Positions 26,715-33,976 of a stretch of 43,533 bases of DNA are shown one piece after another. This stretch comes from Ferruginibacter sp. (GTDB lineage Bacteria > Bacteroidota > Bacteroidia > Chitinophagales > Chitinophagaceae), in NCBI GenBank assembly GCA_014379905.1, contig JACMKX010000012.1, forward strand, positions 1 through 43,533, written 5' to 3'. A program made the translations under genes and the position numbers. The notes beneath the pieces are model-generated. The model was not told the DNA's origin. It ran no database searches and worked only from the letters and a program-made list of their open reading frames with translations. Numbering within the stretch: position 1 is the stretch's first letter; the number at the start of each line of letters is the position of its first letter.

Positions 26715-26937
26715 GACTTTTCCTTTAAGAAGCCGGTTGCCTGCCACCGGCAGGTCCTATATTTGGTTAGTAATGAATGAATACTATCAAATATAATGCA
26801 GCAAATTTTTTGGCTACAAACAAATATAAAACTTAAGGGATTCGTGTATTGCTACGGTGATGTTAAAAATGGAAGGGTGCAGGGTTTCTGCTGGGGGTGC
26901 AATTGTTCTTTTAAATATGTAGCAGATTTTTCCCGTT

Positions 26938-27579
26938 TTATGCAAACTTTACCTGGCAGTTTTTACAAAAAAAAGTGCTCCTTTTGGTAATGCCGCAATA
27001 TTTTTTTGTAAGGAGCAGGTTGAATCTTTTACATTCTTTTTTAGTATGAGCCAGGCAGTGTTTTTTTATTGGAAAGCTTTTTTCCATTTCAAAAAATCGA
27101 AGGAGTAGTACCGGGTTTACCAGCAGCCCGGCATCGGTAGCACTTACCTGTATGGTGTCCAGTTCTTCACTTTGTTTTTCATCCTGCGAAAAAATATAAG
27201 CAGCAGTTTCTTCAAAACCGCAATCAACATGGTAGGTGGAGATATTGCGTTTTATTAATGCTACAGCTTCTTTTGCAGCCCTGCATACAGTTACCGCATT
27301 TTCTTTACCAAAGTTTTTACTGATGGTGGCATAACTGGTATCAAGCAAAGTATTGATATGAGCAGTTGTTCCACCCGTGGTGCCAAAACACAGCCCACCG
27401 GCTTCCAGCAGCAGACATTTTTTACCCGCTTCCTGTAGCAGCAGGGCTGTACTCATACCGGTTATTCCTCCACCAATAATAATTACATCAAACTGCCGGG
27501 TACTAAAAATATCATTTGTGGATATATAGACAGGTAAATTTTGCCACAGGCTGGTGCAATAGCCATCTCTTGGTATCAT
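26938..27579 (-). pseudogene. truncated FAD-dependent oxidoreductase (DAO family)
   Basis: The first 170 residues look intact. MIPRDGYCTSLWQ is a typical opening, followed by the FAD motif DVIIIGGGITGMSTALLLQE, then AGGLCFGTTGGTTAHINTLL, and a helical segment to SATDAGLLV. This family (FAD oxidoreductases often fused to a C-terminal Rieske domain) is normally about 500 residues. Here homology fades after about residue 165. The remaining Lys/Cys-rich tail (KHCLAHTKKECKRFNLLLTK) seems a shifted relic of the RFNPLLYV-type region. The remaining 300 residues, with substrate and Rieske domains, are missing. Confidence 0.7.
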
Positions 27580-27773
27580 GATGTAGTTTTATTAAAATAA
27601 TATACTTACTGTGGGATCAAAAACTAAGCCGCGGGCGGCATAAGATGAAAAATTTCATTTACCGGTTGTTGCAGGATTATTTTAACCGGCACTCCACTTC
27701 ATTAAAGGTTAATGTCCTAAAGCTGGATTAAGTTGTACCTTCCGTTATTCCCTTATAAACTTCTATCGAAAAA

Positions 27774-28565
27774 ATGAGTGTATTAAAACGCAATAACGTA
27801 ACAGTAAGGGGTAAGGGTACCCGTGTAATTTTATTGGCTCATGGTTTTGGCTGCGATCAGCATATGTGGAAATACATCACCCCCGCTTTTGAAGCAGATT
27901 ATAAAATAGTATTGTTTGACCATGTAGGCGCCGGAAAGTCTGATCTTTCTGCTTATGCATCCGATAAGTATACAAAGCTTGAAGGATATGCAGATGACAT
28001 AATAGCAATGCTGGAAGCGTTACATATGGAGCAGGTAATTTTTGTAGGACATTCAGTGAGTGCTATGATTGGTGCCCTGGCTTCAATTAAGGCACCAAGG
28101 TTATTTGCTTCCCTTATCATGGTCGCCCCTTCGCCCTGCTACATTAACGATGGGGATTATATTGGAGGCTTTAGTCATACACAAATTGAGGAACTGCTGG
28201 AAGCGCTGGACAGTAATCATCTTGGCTGGTCGGTGAGCATGGCCCCTGTAATTATGGGCAACGCTGATCGCCCTGAACTGGGAGAGGAACTGGCCAATAG
28301 TTTTTGCCAGACCGACCCTGCCATTGCAAGGGAGTTTGCACGCACCACATTTTTAACCGACAAAAGAAATATCCTTTCTTCCATTACTACACCCACGCTT
28401 ATTCTCCAATGCTCTTCCGATGTAATAGCACCGGTAGCAGTAGGGGAATATATGCAGCAGCATATACCCGGTAGCCAATTGGTAGTAATGAATGCTACAG
28501 GACATTGTCCTAACTTAAGTGCACCGGCAGAAACAATCGCCGCCATAAAGGAATTTTTGTCATGA
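27774..28565 (+). CDS. RsbQ-like alpha/beta hydrolase
   Basis: The 263-residue hydrolase matches the RsbQ/KAI2/D14-type group in length and layout. The oxyanion segment is LLAHGFGCDQHMW, the nucleophile elbow is GHSVS (Ser94), the acid is Asp216 in CSSDVIAP, and the base is His244 in ATGHCPN. In Bacillus subtilis RsbQ the triad is Ser96, Asp219 and His247 in 269 residues, so spacing agrees within one residue. The lid region (FSHTQIEELLEALDSNHLGW) is also RsbQ-like. Its stop overlaps the start of the PAS kinase gene in an ATGA, implying coupled translation. RsbQ is required for signalling through the PAS domain of RsbP, so this protein probably supplies or processes a ligand for the PAS kinase. 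It is soluble and has no signal peptide. Confidence 0.88.
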   Translation: MSVLKRNNVTVRGKGTRVILLAHGFGCDQHMWKYITPAFEADYKIVLFDHVGAGKSDLSAYASDKYTKLEGYADDIIAMLEALHMEQVIFVGHSVSAMIGALASIKAPRLFASLIMVAPSPCYINDGDYIGGFSHTQIEELLEALDSNHLGWSVSMAPVIMGNADRPELGEELANSFCQTDPAIAREFARTTFLTDKRNILSSITTPTLILQCSSDVIAPVAVGEYMQQHIPGSQLVVMNATGHCPNLSAPAETIAAIKEFLS

Positions 28566-29656
28566 GTGAGAAAGTAAATATGGATACTTTTTTTGAACAA
28601 TCTTTGTCTGGCTTTTTAGTAACGGGCAATGATGGATCTATTATACATAGCAATGAAAGATTAGCGCAGTGGATGGGATGCCTTCCTGTTGATATAAAAG
28701 GAAAACGTTTTGCCGACCTCCTCGCTATTGGCGGAAAAATTTATTACGAAACTCATTTGGCTCCCCTCCTGCAAATGCAGGGTTATTTTGAAGAAGTAAT
28801 GATTGAGCTGCGGGGAAAAGGCGATATAAAACAAAAGGTATTGGTAAATGCATTGGAATGCCGTGACAATGACGGAGCCCTGGCATCCGTAAATTATACC
28901 CTTGTAAAAGCAAGTGACCGGTTACAGTATGAGCAAAATTTACAGGAGGCCAAAAAGAAGGTAGAAACAGAACTGCTTACGCAACAGGAAACGGTTAAAC
29001 TGCGGGAAGAGCTTATTGCAGTTTTAGGGCACGACCTTAGAAATCCATTAAATGCCATTAGCATTGCAGGAGAGATGCTGGCAGAATCGCCGCTCAGCGA
29101 TAACGATAAAATGTTGGTAGGTTCAGTTAACCGCAGCAGCCGGCGCATGGCAGAGCTGATAGGAAACATCATGGACTTTGCAAGAACCCGTTTAGGCGGC
29201 GGGATGAAAATAGTCTTGGAACACGTGGTATTGGAACCCGTGCTACGACAGGTGGTGCGTGAGCTGCAACTTTTTTTTCCTGGCAGGAAAATTATGATTG
29301 ATTTTGATATTACAGAACCCGTGCATTGTGATCCTCACCGGGTAGCGCAGCTGTTGTCTAACCTGCTGGCTAATGCGCTTACACATGGGTCGGCTGATGA
29401 ACCTGTAATGGTATATGTTTACCACAGGGAAGGTATCTTACAGATATCTGTTAGCAATAAAGGCGAGCCCATATCAAAAGAATTACAACTGGAAATTTTT
29501 ACACCATTTGCCCGGGAAGCCAACCGGCCAAGTCAGAATGGATTGGGGCTGGGACTTTATATTTCTGCCGAGATTGCCCGGGCGCATCACGCTGAACTTA
29601 CCTGCGTATCAGATAACAATGAAACAAGTTTTACTTTTAAAATGCCTGCGGGATAG
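28562..29656 (+). CDS. PAS sensor histidine kinase paired with RsbQ-like hydrolase
   Basis: This is a 364-residue soluble kinase. An N-terminal PAS domain (about 8-115: FFEQSLSGFLVTGNDGSIIH, then the KIYYETHLAPLLQMQG segment seen in RsbP-type PAS domains) is joined by a coiled coil (120-150). The HisKA helix follows with VLGHDLRNPLNAIS (His157). The ATPase domain has N box LLSNLLANALTHG, a G1-like SVSNKGEPI lacking the usual DNGxG, and G2 GLGLGLYISAEI. The weak G1 box is shared by phytochrome-like bacterial kinases. Translation is coupled to the hydrolase through ATGA. No regulator gene follows. Confidence 0.87.
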   Translation: MSEKVNMDTFFEQSLSGFLVTGNDGSIIHSNERLAQWMGCLPVDIKGKRFADLLAIGGKIYYETHLAPLLQMQGYFEEVMIELRGKGDIKQKVLVNALECRDNDGALASVNYTLVKASDRLQYEQNLQEAKKKVETELLTQQETVKLREELIAVLGHDLRNPLNAISIAGEMLAESPLSDNDKMLVGSVNRSSRRMAELIGNIMDFARTRLGGGMKIVLEHVVLEPVLRQVVRELQLFFPGRKIMIDFDITEPVHCDPHRVAQLLSNLLANALTHGSADEPVMVYVYHREGILQISVSNKGEPISKELQLEIFTPFAREANRPSQNGLGLGLYISAEIARAHHAELTCVSDNNETSFTFKMPAG

Positions 29657-29812
29657 TGATGGGTTTCCCGCAGAATGGTAGGAGACATTAAACTGCTGAA
29701 AATATTCTGTCCTATTCCACGTTCACAAACACGGCTTCCTGTATACTGAATTTTTGAGAAGGCATATGCATTGATTCTGCCAACTCATTGAATTTCAACC
29801 GCTGCTGGTGCT

Positions 29813-30817
29813 ATGAAAAATAAATTTGGCATAACTTCCAAAGAAAAACAAAGCAACCAATTTAGTGATGGGAGTGGACTGGAATGGTATGATTTTGGGG
29901 CAAGGTTTCAAGATCCCCAAATCGGCAGATGGAATGTGGTAGACCCCATGACAGATAATTATTATGGGCTTAGTCCATATAACTATTGTGACAATAATCC
30001 ATTAAGATTTATTGATCCGAATGGCATGGAATTTAAAGATACGCTTGGAGGCTGGTTTGATTATGCGGATCTTAAAGGAGTAACAGTTAGCAATAAAAAG
30101 AAGGAAAATAATTCTTTGGCTAATCGGGCATTTGCCTGGGCCAATGAAGCAGCAAAACCGGAAGCAAGGTTATGGGTAAACCGGAAGGATGTATACAAGG
30201 GTGCAAGATTTGATGGTTGGTCGAAAGAAAAGATACAGGAAGCATGGAAGAAGAGAGGAATCAGTGAGGCGGACTTGATAAGATTTGAAAGATATTACCA
30301 GTCAGAAGTTGATTATAGAAATATGTCTTTGGGTGCTGTCGCTATTATTGGCGCTCCTATAATCCTGGTTTCAACTCCCATGGCAACGCTCGCTGCTATT
30401 ACAAGCGGATCAATCGGCGTGAGATCTGCGGCAGCTGCCTCCGATTTAACTATTCAACTTGCCGTAAATATTGGCAGGTATGGATTTACCCGGGATGTCA
30501 TCGGTAATATCAATATAATGTCGGTTGCGGGTAATTTTTTAATGCCCCAAAATGCTTTGGGATCAAGTGTTATGGGATCCGGACTTGCATTGAACCTAAA
30601 CGGCAATTGGGGTGGTGTAAGCGGAAGTGCGCAGGGAAGTTTGATCGTTACCAATATTGGAATTGGATATGCGGGTAACCTATTTGGAAATGGACTAAGT
30701 AACACGTTTATAAACCAGGGTGCCGGAAAACTGGCAGGCAATTATTCAGGCGACAACCTTGGAAATATGGTTAGTGGCGTTGGACAATATATAAACGAAG
30801 AAATACACAAAAAATAA
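29813..30817 (+). CDS. orphan RHS-core tip with variable C-terminal domain
   Basis: This 334-residue protein begins with the last 60-70 residues of an RHS repeat-associated core. [37 protein letters not shown] and [14 protein letters not shown] are the invariant end of RHS/YD proteins. A unique C-terminal region follows: a charged helical part ([20 protein letters not shown] ... [18 protein letters not shown]), a hydrophobic stretch near residues 175-205, and a Gly/Asn/Ser-rich tail. Full RHS proteins exceed 1000 residues; an in-frame stop at 29789 and lack of homology upstream make this a detached tip. It could be a silent cassette or a fragment. The C-terminal domain matches no toxin family I know. 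Confidence 0.75.
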   Translation: MKNKFGITSKEKQSNQFSDGSGLEWYDFGARFQDPQIGRWNVVDPMTDNYYGLSPYNYCDNNPLRFIDPNGMEFKDTLGGWFDYADLKGVTVSNKKKENNSLANRAFAWANEAAKPEARLWVNRKDVYKGARFDGWSKEKIQEAWKKRGISEADLIRFERYYQSEVDYRNMSLGAVAIIGAPIILVSTPMATLAAITSGSIGVRSAAAASDLTIQLAVNIGRYGFTRDVIGNINIMSVAGNFLMPQNALGSSVMGSGLALNLNGNWGGVSGSAQGSLIVTNIGIGYAGNLFGNGLSNTFINQGAGKLAGNYSGDNLGNMVSGVGQYINEEIHKK

Positions 30818-30828
30818 AAATAATTTCA

Positions 30829-31191
30829 GTGTTCAAACATATAAAAAAAATTCACCTGGCCATAGCTATTGTTATTCTCGGATTGTTAGCTTATGTTACC
30901 TGGCATGGAGCTGCCGAACGGGATCTTAAAAAAAATGGAAAAATAGTACAGGCATTGATTACAGAATATCTGCCACCCGGCAAATCGATGTCTGAAGCTA
31001 ATTATCGATGTGAATTTAAATACAAGGGAAAAATAAAAAGCCTCATAAGTGAGTCCAGGATAAGATACCGTCAACGGTCGTATGTAGGTAAAACTTTTCC
31101 TGCAATTTATTCAGCAAAATATGACTTTGTAAGGCTGCTGCTTACCAGCGATGATGCTTTGGAATTCGACATTGATTTATCAAAAGAGTGA
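30829..31191 (+). CDS. small membrane-anchored protein after the RHS tip, possible immunity protein
   Basis: This 120-residue protein starts at GTG 11 bp after the RHS tip. An N-terminal membrane helix (IHLAIAIVILGLLAYVTW) leads into a soluble part of about 90 residues with beta character. The pattern GKIVQALITEYLPPG ... YRCEFKYKGKIKSLISES ... VGKTFPAIYSAKYDFVRLLL resembles small DUF3592-like domains. Position directly downstream of an RHS C-terminal region is where immunity genes lie; that role is inferred from context only. The lack of a terminator between the two suggests co-transcription. Confidence 0.6.
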   Translation: MFKHIKKIHLAIAIVILGLLAYVTWHGAAERDLKKNGKIVQALITEYLPPGKSMSEANYRCEFKYKGKIKSLISESRIRYRQRSYVGKTFPAIYSAKYDFVRLLLTSDDALEFDIDLSKE

Positions 31192-31679
31192 GGTGTGCAG
31201 ACACGTTTATTAATTCATTTACATTATTTTTCAAGTTCATCAATCCATCCCATCATCTCACAATAAAATTAATTTCTTTCCCTCCGGGGAATTAACCCAA
31301 GGTCAAGCCCGGTATCTTACACTGCTGGATTAAACGCCAATACAGTGTATTCTTCGATAATTTAAATGTGGGTCATGATAAGTTTGTCTCAATCTCTACA
31401 GCGCTTAATATACAAGTTGCCCTTTTTTTCAACTTCCTTTTTAACCTGTAGGACAATTGTTGAAACTTAATCTCGCACAATAGTAAAGCTTAGATTAATC
31501 TATTTTCTAATTCAGGTTCAATTTTTTTAAGCCGCGAGGGTGCAAAATCAATACAAAGAAAGACAACTTGAAAAGAATGAAAACACACCGCAAAAGCCGG
31601 CGGCTGATGCAGCATTAACTAATTTTAGATTGCCAGCGATTTTTCCGTATGTATTACAACATGCCGGAAGCTGCGTATT
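31192..31679. other. intergenic spacer without a gene
   Basis: 488 bp of AT-rich sequence. I find no convincing coding frame, hairpin or repeat. A frame at 31540-31740 has no family features and overlaps the end of the aminotransferase gene. Confidence 0.5.
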
Positions 31680-32930
31680 TTATTTACAAATTTCTCTTAT
31701 ACTGTTTATAAAGGCATCAATTTCTTCGATGGTATTATAATAATGCGGCGAGGCCCTCACTGCCCAGTCTACGCCTTTTTCATCGAAATCAATCAGGCCA
31801 AATGCACGATAACTTGGTACTGTATTTATTTTTCTTTTGGCTAATTCATCTACAATATATTTTGCATTGGATCCTTTTACATGGAAGGTAACCAGGCCGC
31901 AAAGTTCCGGACCCCTGTCCAGCACACGCAGGTTAGGTAACTGCATAAGTTGATCTCTCATAAAACCGGATAATGACTTTACCCGTTGCCCTATTTTTTC
32001 TTCCCCAATATCCAGGCAATATTGTATGGCTGTAGCCGTGCCCAGCAGTGTAGCATAAGCGAACTCCCAATCTTCAAACCGCATGGCAGTTGGCTGCTGC
32101 CGGTACTTATCTTTTTCTTTCCATTCTGCCCCACGCATATCTATGAACATAGGCTCCAATCCGGCGGCCAATGCCTTGTCAGCAATAAACAAAGCACCCG
32201 TACCGCGGGGACCTCTTAAAAATTTACGGCATGTTATACTTAGAAAGTCACATTTCAGTGCTTGAACATCCAGTTTCATTTGTCCTGCAGACTGGCAGGC
32301 ATCTAATATATACCAGGTTTTACCAGCATGTTGCTGATTGTAATGATGATAAATAGCTGCAATTGCGGATACAGGTTGCACCAGGCCGGAGTTAGTAGGA
32401 ATATGCGTAATGGCTAAAAGCCTGGGCTGAAATTTTTGTAATTTTTCATCCAGGTCATTGAGGTCAATTCCACCACAGGCAGCATTGTTGATATGAACTA
32501 TTTTTATCCCCATCCGTTTCTTTAGGGAAAGAAATTGTATCTGGTTAGACACGAAATCATCGGTATCAGTTAAAATAACATCTCCTCTTTTAAAAGGGAT
32601 AGAAGATAATGCCCTGGTGTAGGAATCGGTGGCACTTGCGGTAAATGCAATATTTGCAGGTTTACAATTAAGCAGGCGGGCACATTGTAAATAAAAGTCC
32701 TCCACCGCTGTTGCCTTTAAAGCTGCAGCCTCGTAACCTCCTATACCAGCTTCCAGTTGTATGTGGTCAAGCTGCACCCGGGTTACTATATCCGGCATAA
32801 GACCTGCTCCTGCATTGTTTAGGTGGATCACATTTTGGCAGCCCTGCGTTTCATTTCTGAAAGTATTTATTTCGGCTGGACTAAAAATATTTATTAGCGG
32901 TTCGGAAAGATCGTTGTTAAATTTCATCAT
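31680..32930 (-). CDS. PLP-dependent aminotransferase class V-fold enzyme
   Basis: This 416-residue fold-type I PLP enzyme is related to cysteine desulfurases and isopenicillin-N epimerase. Visible are NNAGAGLMP near residue 39, TASATDSYTRAL (phosphate-binding region, near 99), THIPTNSGLVQPV (near 176), and DACQSAGQMKLDV with the ring-nitrogen Asp210 and Gln213. The Schiff-base Lys236 is in ITCRKFLRGPRGTGAL. The desulfurase Cys loop is not obvious near the C-terminus, so a different beta- or gamma-elimination, lyase or transaminase reaction is likely. It lies 2 bp after the RidA gene on the same strand, which fits an enzyme producing reactive enamine/imine intermediates. Confidence 0.85.
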   Translation of the reverse strand: MMKFNNDLSEPLINIFSPAEINTFRNETQGCQNVIHLNNAGAGLMPDIVTRVQLDHIQLEAGIGGYEAAALKATAVEDFYLQCARLLNCKPANIAFTASATDSYTRALSSIPFKRGDVILTDTDDFVSNQIQFLSLKKRMGIKIVHINNAACGGIDLNDLDEKLQKFQPRLLAITHIPTNSGLVQPVSAIAAIYHHYNQQHAGKTWYILDACQSAGQMKLDVQALKCDFLSITCRKFLRGPRGTGALFIADKALAAGLEPMFIDMRGAEWKEKDKYRQQPTAMRFEDWEFAYATLLGTATAIQYCLDIGEEKIGQRVKSLSGFMRDQLMQLPNLRVLDRGPELCGLVTFHVKGSNAKYIVDELAKRKINTVPSYRAFGLIDFDEKGVDWAVRASPHYYNTIEEIDAFINSIREICK

Positions 32931-32932
32931 GA

Positions 32933-33322
32933 TTAAAGCGGTGGATTTTTAAATTCAGCAATACATTCAATTTCTATTAAGGCTGCCAGGGGAAGGCCTT
33001 TTACTGCGACAGTAGTTCTGGCAGGCTTATGGACCCCAAAACATTTTGCATACGCAGCATTCATTTCTTGAAAATTTTCCATGTCGCACAGGTAAATGTT
33101 AGTCTTTACTACATCGTGAAGCGTGAGGCCGGCTGTAAGGAGCACCAGCTCCAGGTTTTTTATTGCACGGGTAGTTTGACCGGCTATACTTCTTTCTTCT
33201 ATCTTCATACTTTGAGGATTTACAGGCGTTTGTCCGGAACAGAATAATAAGTTGCCCGTGCAGATCGCCTGTGTGTAGGAACCAATTGCACCCGGTGCAT
33301 TGCGTGAATGAATGGTTTGCAT
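32933..33322 (-). CDS. RidA family reactive imine/enamine deaminase
   Basis: This 129-residue protein has the full RidA pattern: NAPGAIGSYTQAICTGNLLF at the start, SGQTPVNP, the TRAIKNLELVL helix, KTNIYLCDMENF, PARTTVAVKGLPL with Arg102 (equivalent to the catalytic Arg105 of E. coli RidA), and LIEIECIA with Glu118. RidA hydrolyses 2-aminoacrylate and related imines released by PLP enzymes. It is the first gene of an operon with the class V PLP enzyme, separated by 2 bp, and is divergent from an Lrp-type regulator. The layout implies metabolite damage control for its operon partner. Confidence 0.93.
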   Translation of the reverse strand: MQTIHSRNAPGAIGSYTQAICTGNLLFCSGQTPVNPQSMKIEERSIAGQTTRAIKNLELVLLTAGLTLHDVVKTNIYLCDMENFQEMNAAYAKCFGVHKPARTTVAVKGLPLAALIEIECIAEFKNPPL

Positions 33323-33344
33323 GTTTATTGTTTTAATGATGTAG

Positions 33345-33352
33345 CAAAATTA
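33345..33352 (-). promoter_or_regulatory. putative -7 box for the ridA operon
   Basis: On the minus strand TAATTTTG fits TAnnTTTG, 22 bp before the RidA start codon. A matching -33 element is not clear. Confidence 0.4.
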
Positions 33353-33407
33353 GGTGTAAGCTCACGACCACTTTAGGCGAATAGAATTTATAGAAGCCTA
33401 TTTTAAT

Positions 33408-33415
33408 TAATTTTG
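33408..33415 (+). promoter_or_regulatory. putative -7 box for the Lrp-type regulator
   Basis: TAATTTTG fits TAnnTTTG, 20 bp before the regulator start. Together with the minus-strand box at 33345 it makes a compact divergent promoter region in which the regulator could control both directions. Confidence 0.4.
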
Positions 33416-33435
33416 TTTGCTTAAACGGGTAAAAT

Positions 33436-33897
33436 ATGCAGGCGCTTGATGAGTTTGATATAAAATTGCTTCGGCTGTTACAGGAAAACAACAGGACCAC
33501 TGCAGAAGAGCTGGGTGTATTGGTAAACCTTAGTACGAGCGCTGTTCAAAGAAGAGTTAAAAAACTCCGGGAGGATAAAATAATTGAAGCAGATGTTTCT
33601 ATTATATCCGCAGAGGCAGCAGGGCTCACCATTACCTGCGTGGTAGATGTAATGCTGAAACTTGGAAATTCTGAAGCCATTGATAAATTCAAAACAGCCA
33701 TGCAGCAATGTAGGGAAGTAATGTTGTGTTACTATGTAACGGGTACATACGATTTTGTGCTAATTGTAAATACCACAGATATGCAGCATTACGAACAATT
33801 TTCTAAGACCTACCTGATGGATGATACTAATGTAAAACATTTTTACACCCATGTAACGATGGATAAGGTAAAAACCGGCTACCGGATTCATATATAG
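33436..33897 (+). CDS. Lrp/AsnC family transcriptional regulator
   Basis: This 153-residue regulator has an N-terminal AsnC-type winged helix-turn-helix (DEFDIKLLRLLQENNRTTAE, LVNLSTSAVQRRVKKLRED) and a C-terminal RAM domain (about 65-150) with MLCYYVTGTYDFVLIVNTTD, where effector amino acids bind at dimer interfaces. Length is typical. It is divergent from the ridA/aminotransferase operon, 113 bp apart, the usual arrangement for local control by an Lrp-like protein sensing an amino acid. I infer that it regulates that operon and probably itself. Confidence 0.92.
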   Translation: MQALDEFDIKLLRLLQENNRTTAEELGVLVNLSTSAVQRRVKKLREDKIIEADVSIISAEAAGLTITCVVDVMLKLGNSEAIDKFKTAMQQCREVMLCYYVTGTYDFVLIVNTTDMQHYEQFSKTYLMDDTNVKHFYTHVTMDKVKTGYRIHI

Positions 33898-33976
33898 TAT
33901 GTAGGGGCCGGGTTTAGTTTTGAAAAAAAATAAAGAGATATCAAGACAGTCAACACAATTTTTCACTCCGCAATAT

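Noticed and set aside
26758..26990. TATATTTG box followed by a 64-codon frame at 26796
   Set aside because: The frame has no recognisable features and overlaps the end of the FAD remnant on the other strand; the box is probably chance.
31540..31740. 66-codon frame beside the aminotransferase gene
   Set aside because: Overlaps the end of the clearly real gene on the other strand and resembles nothing.
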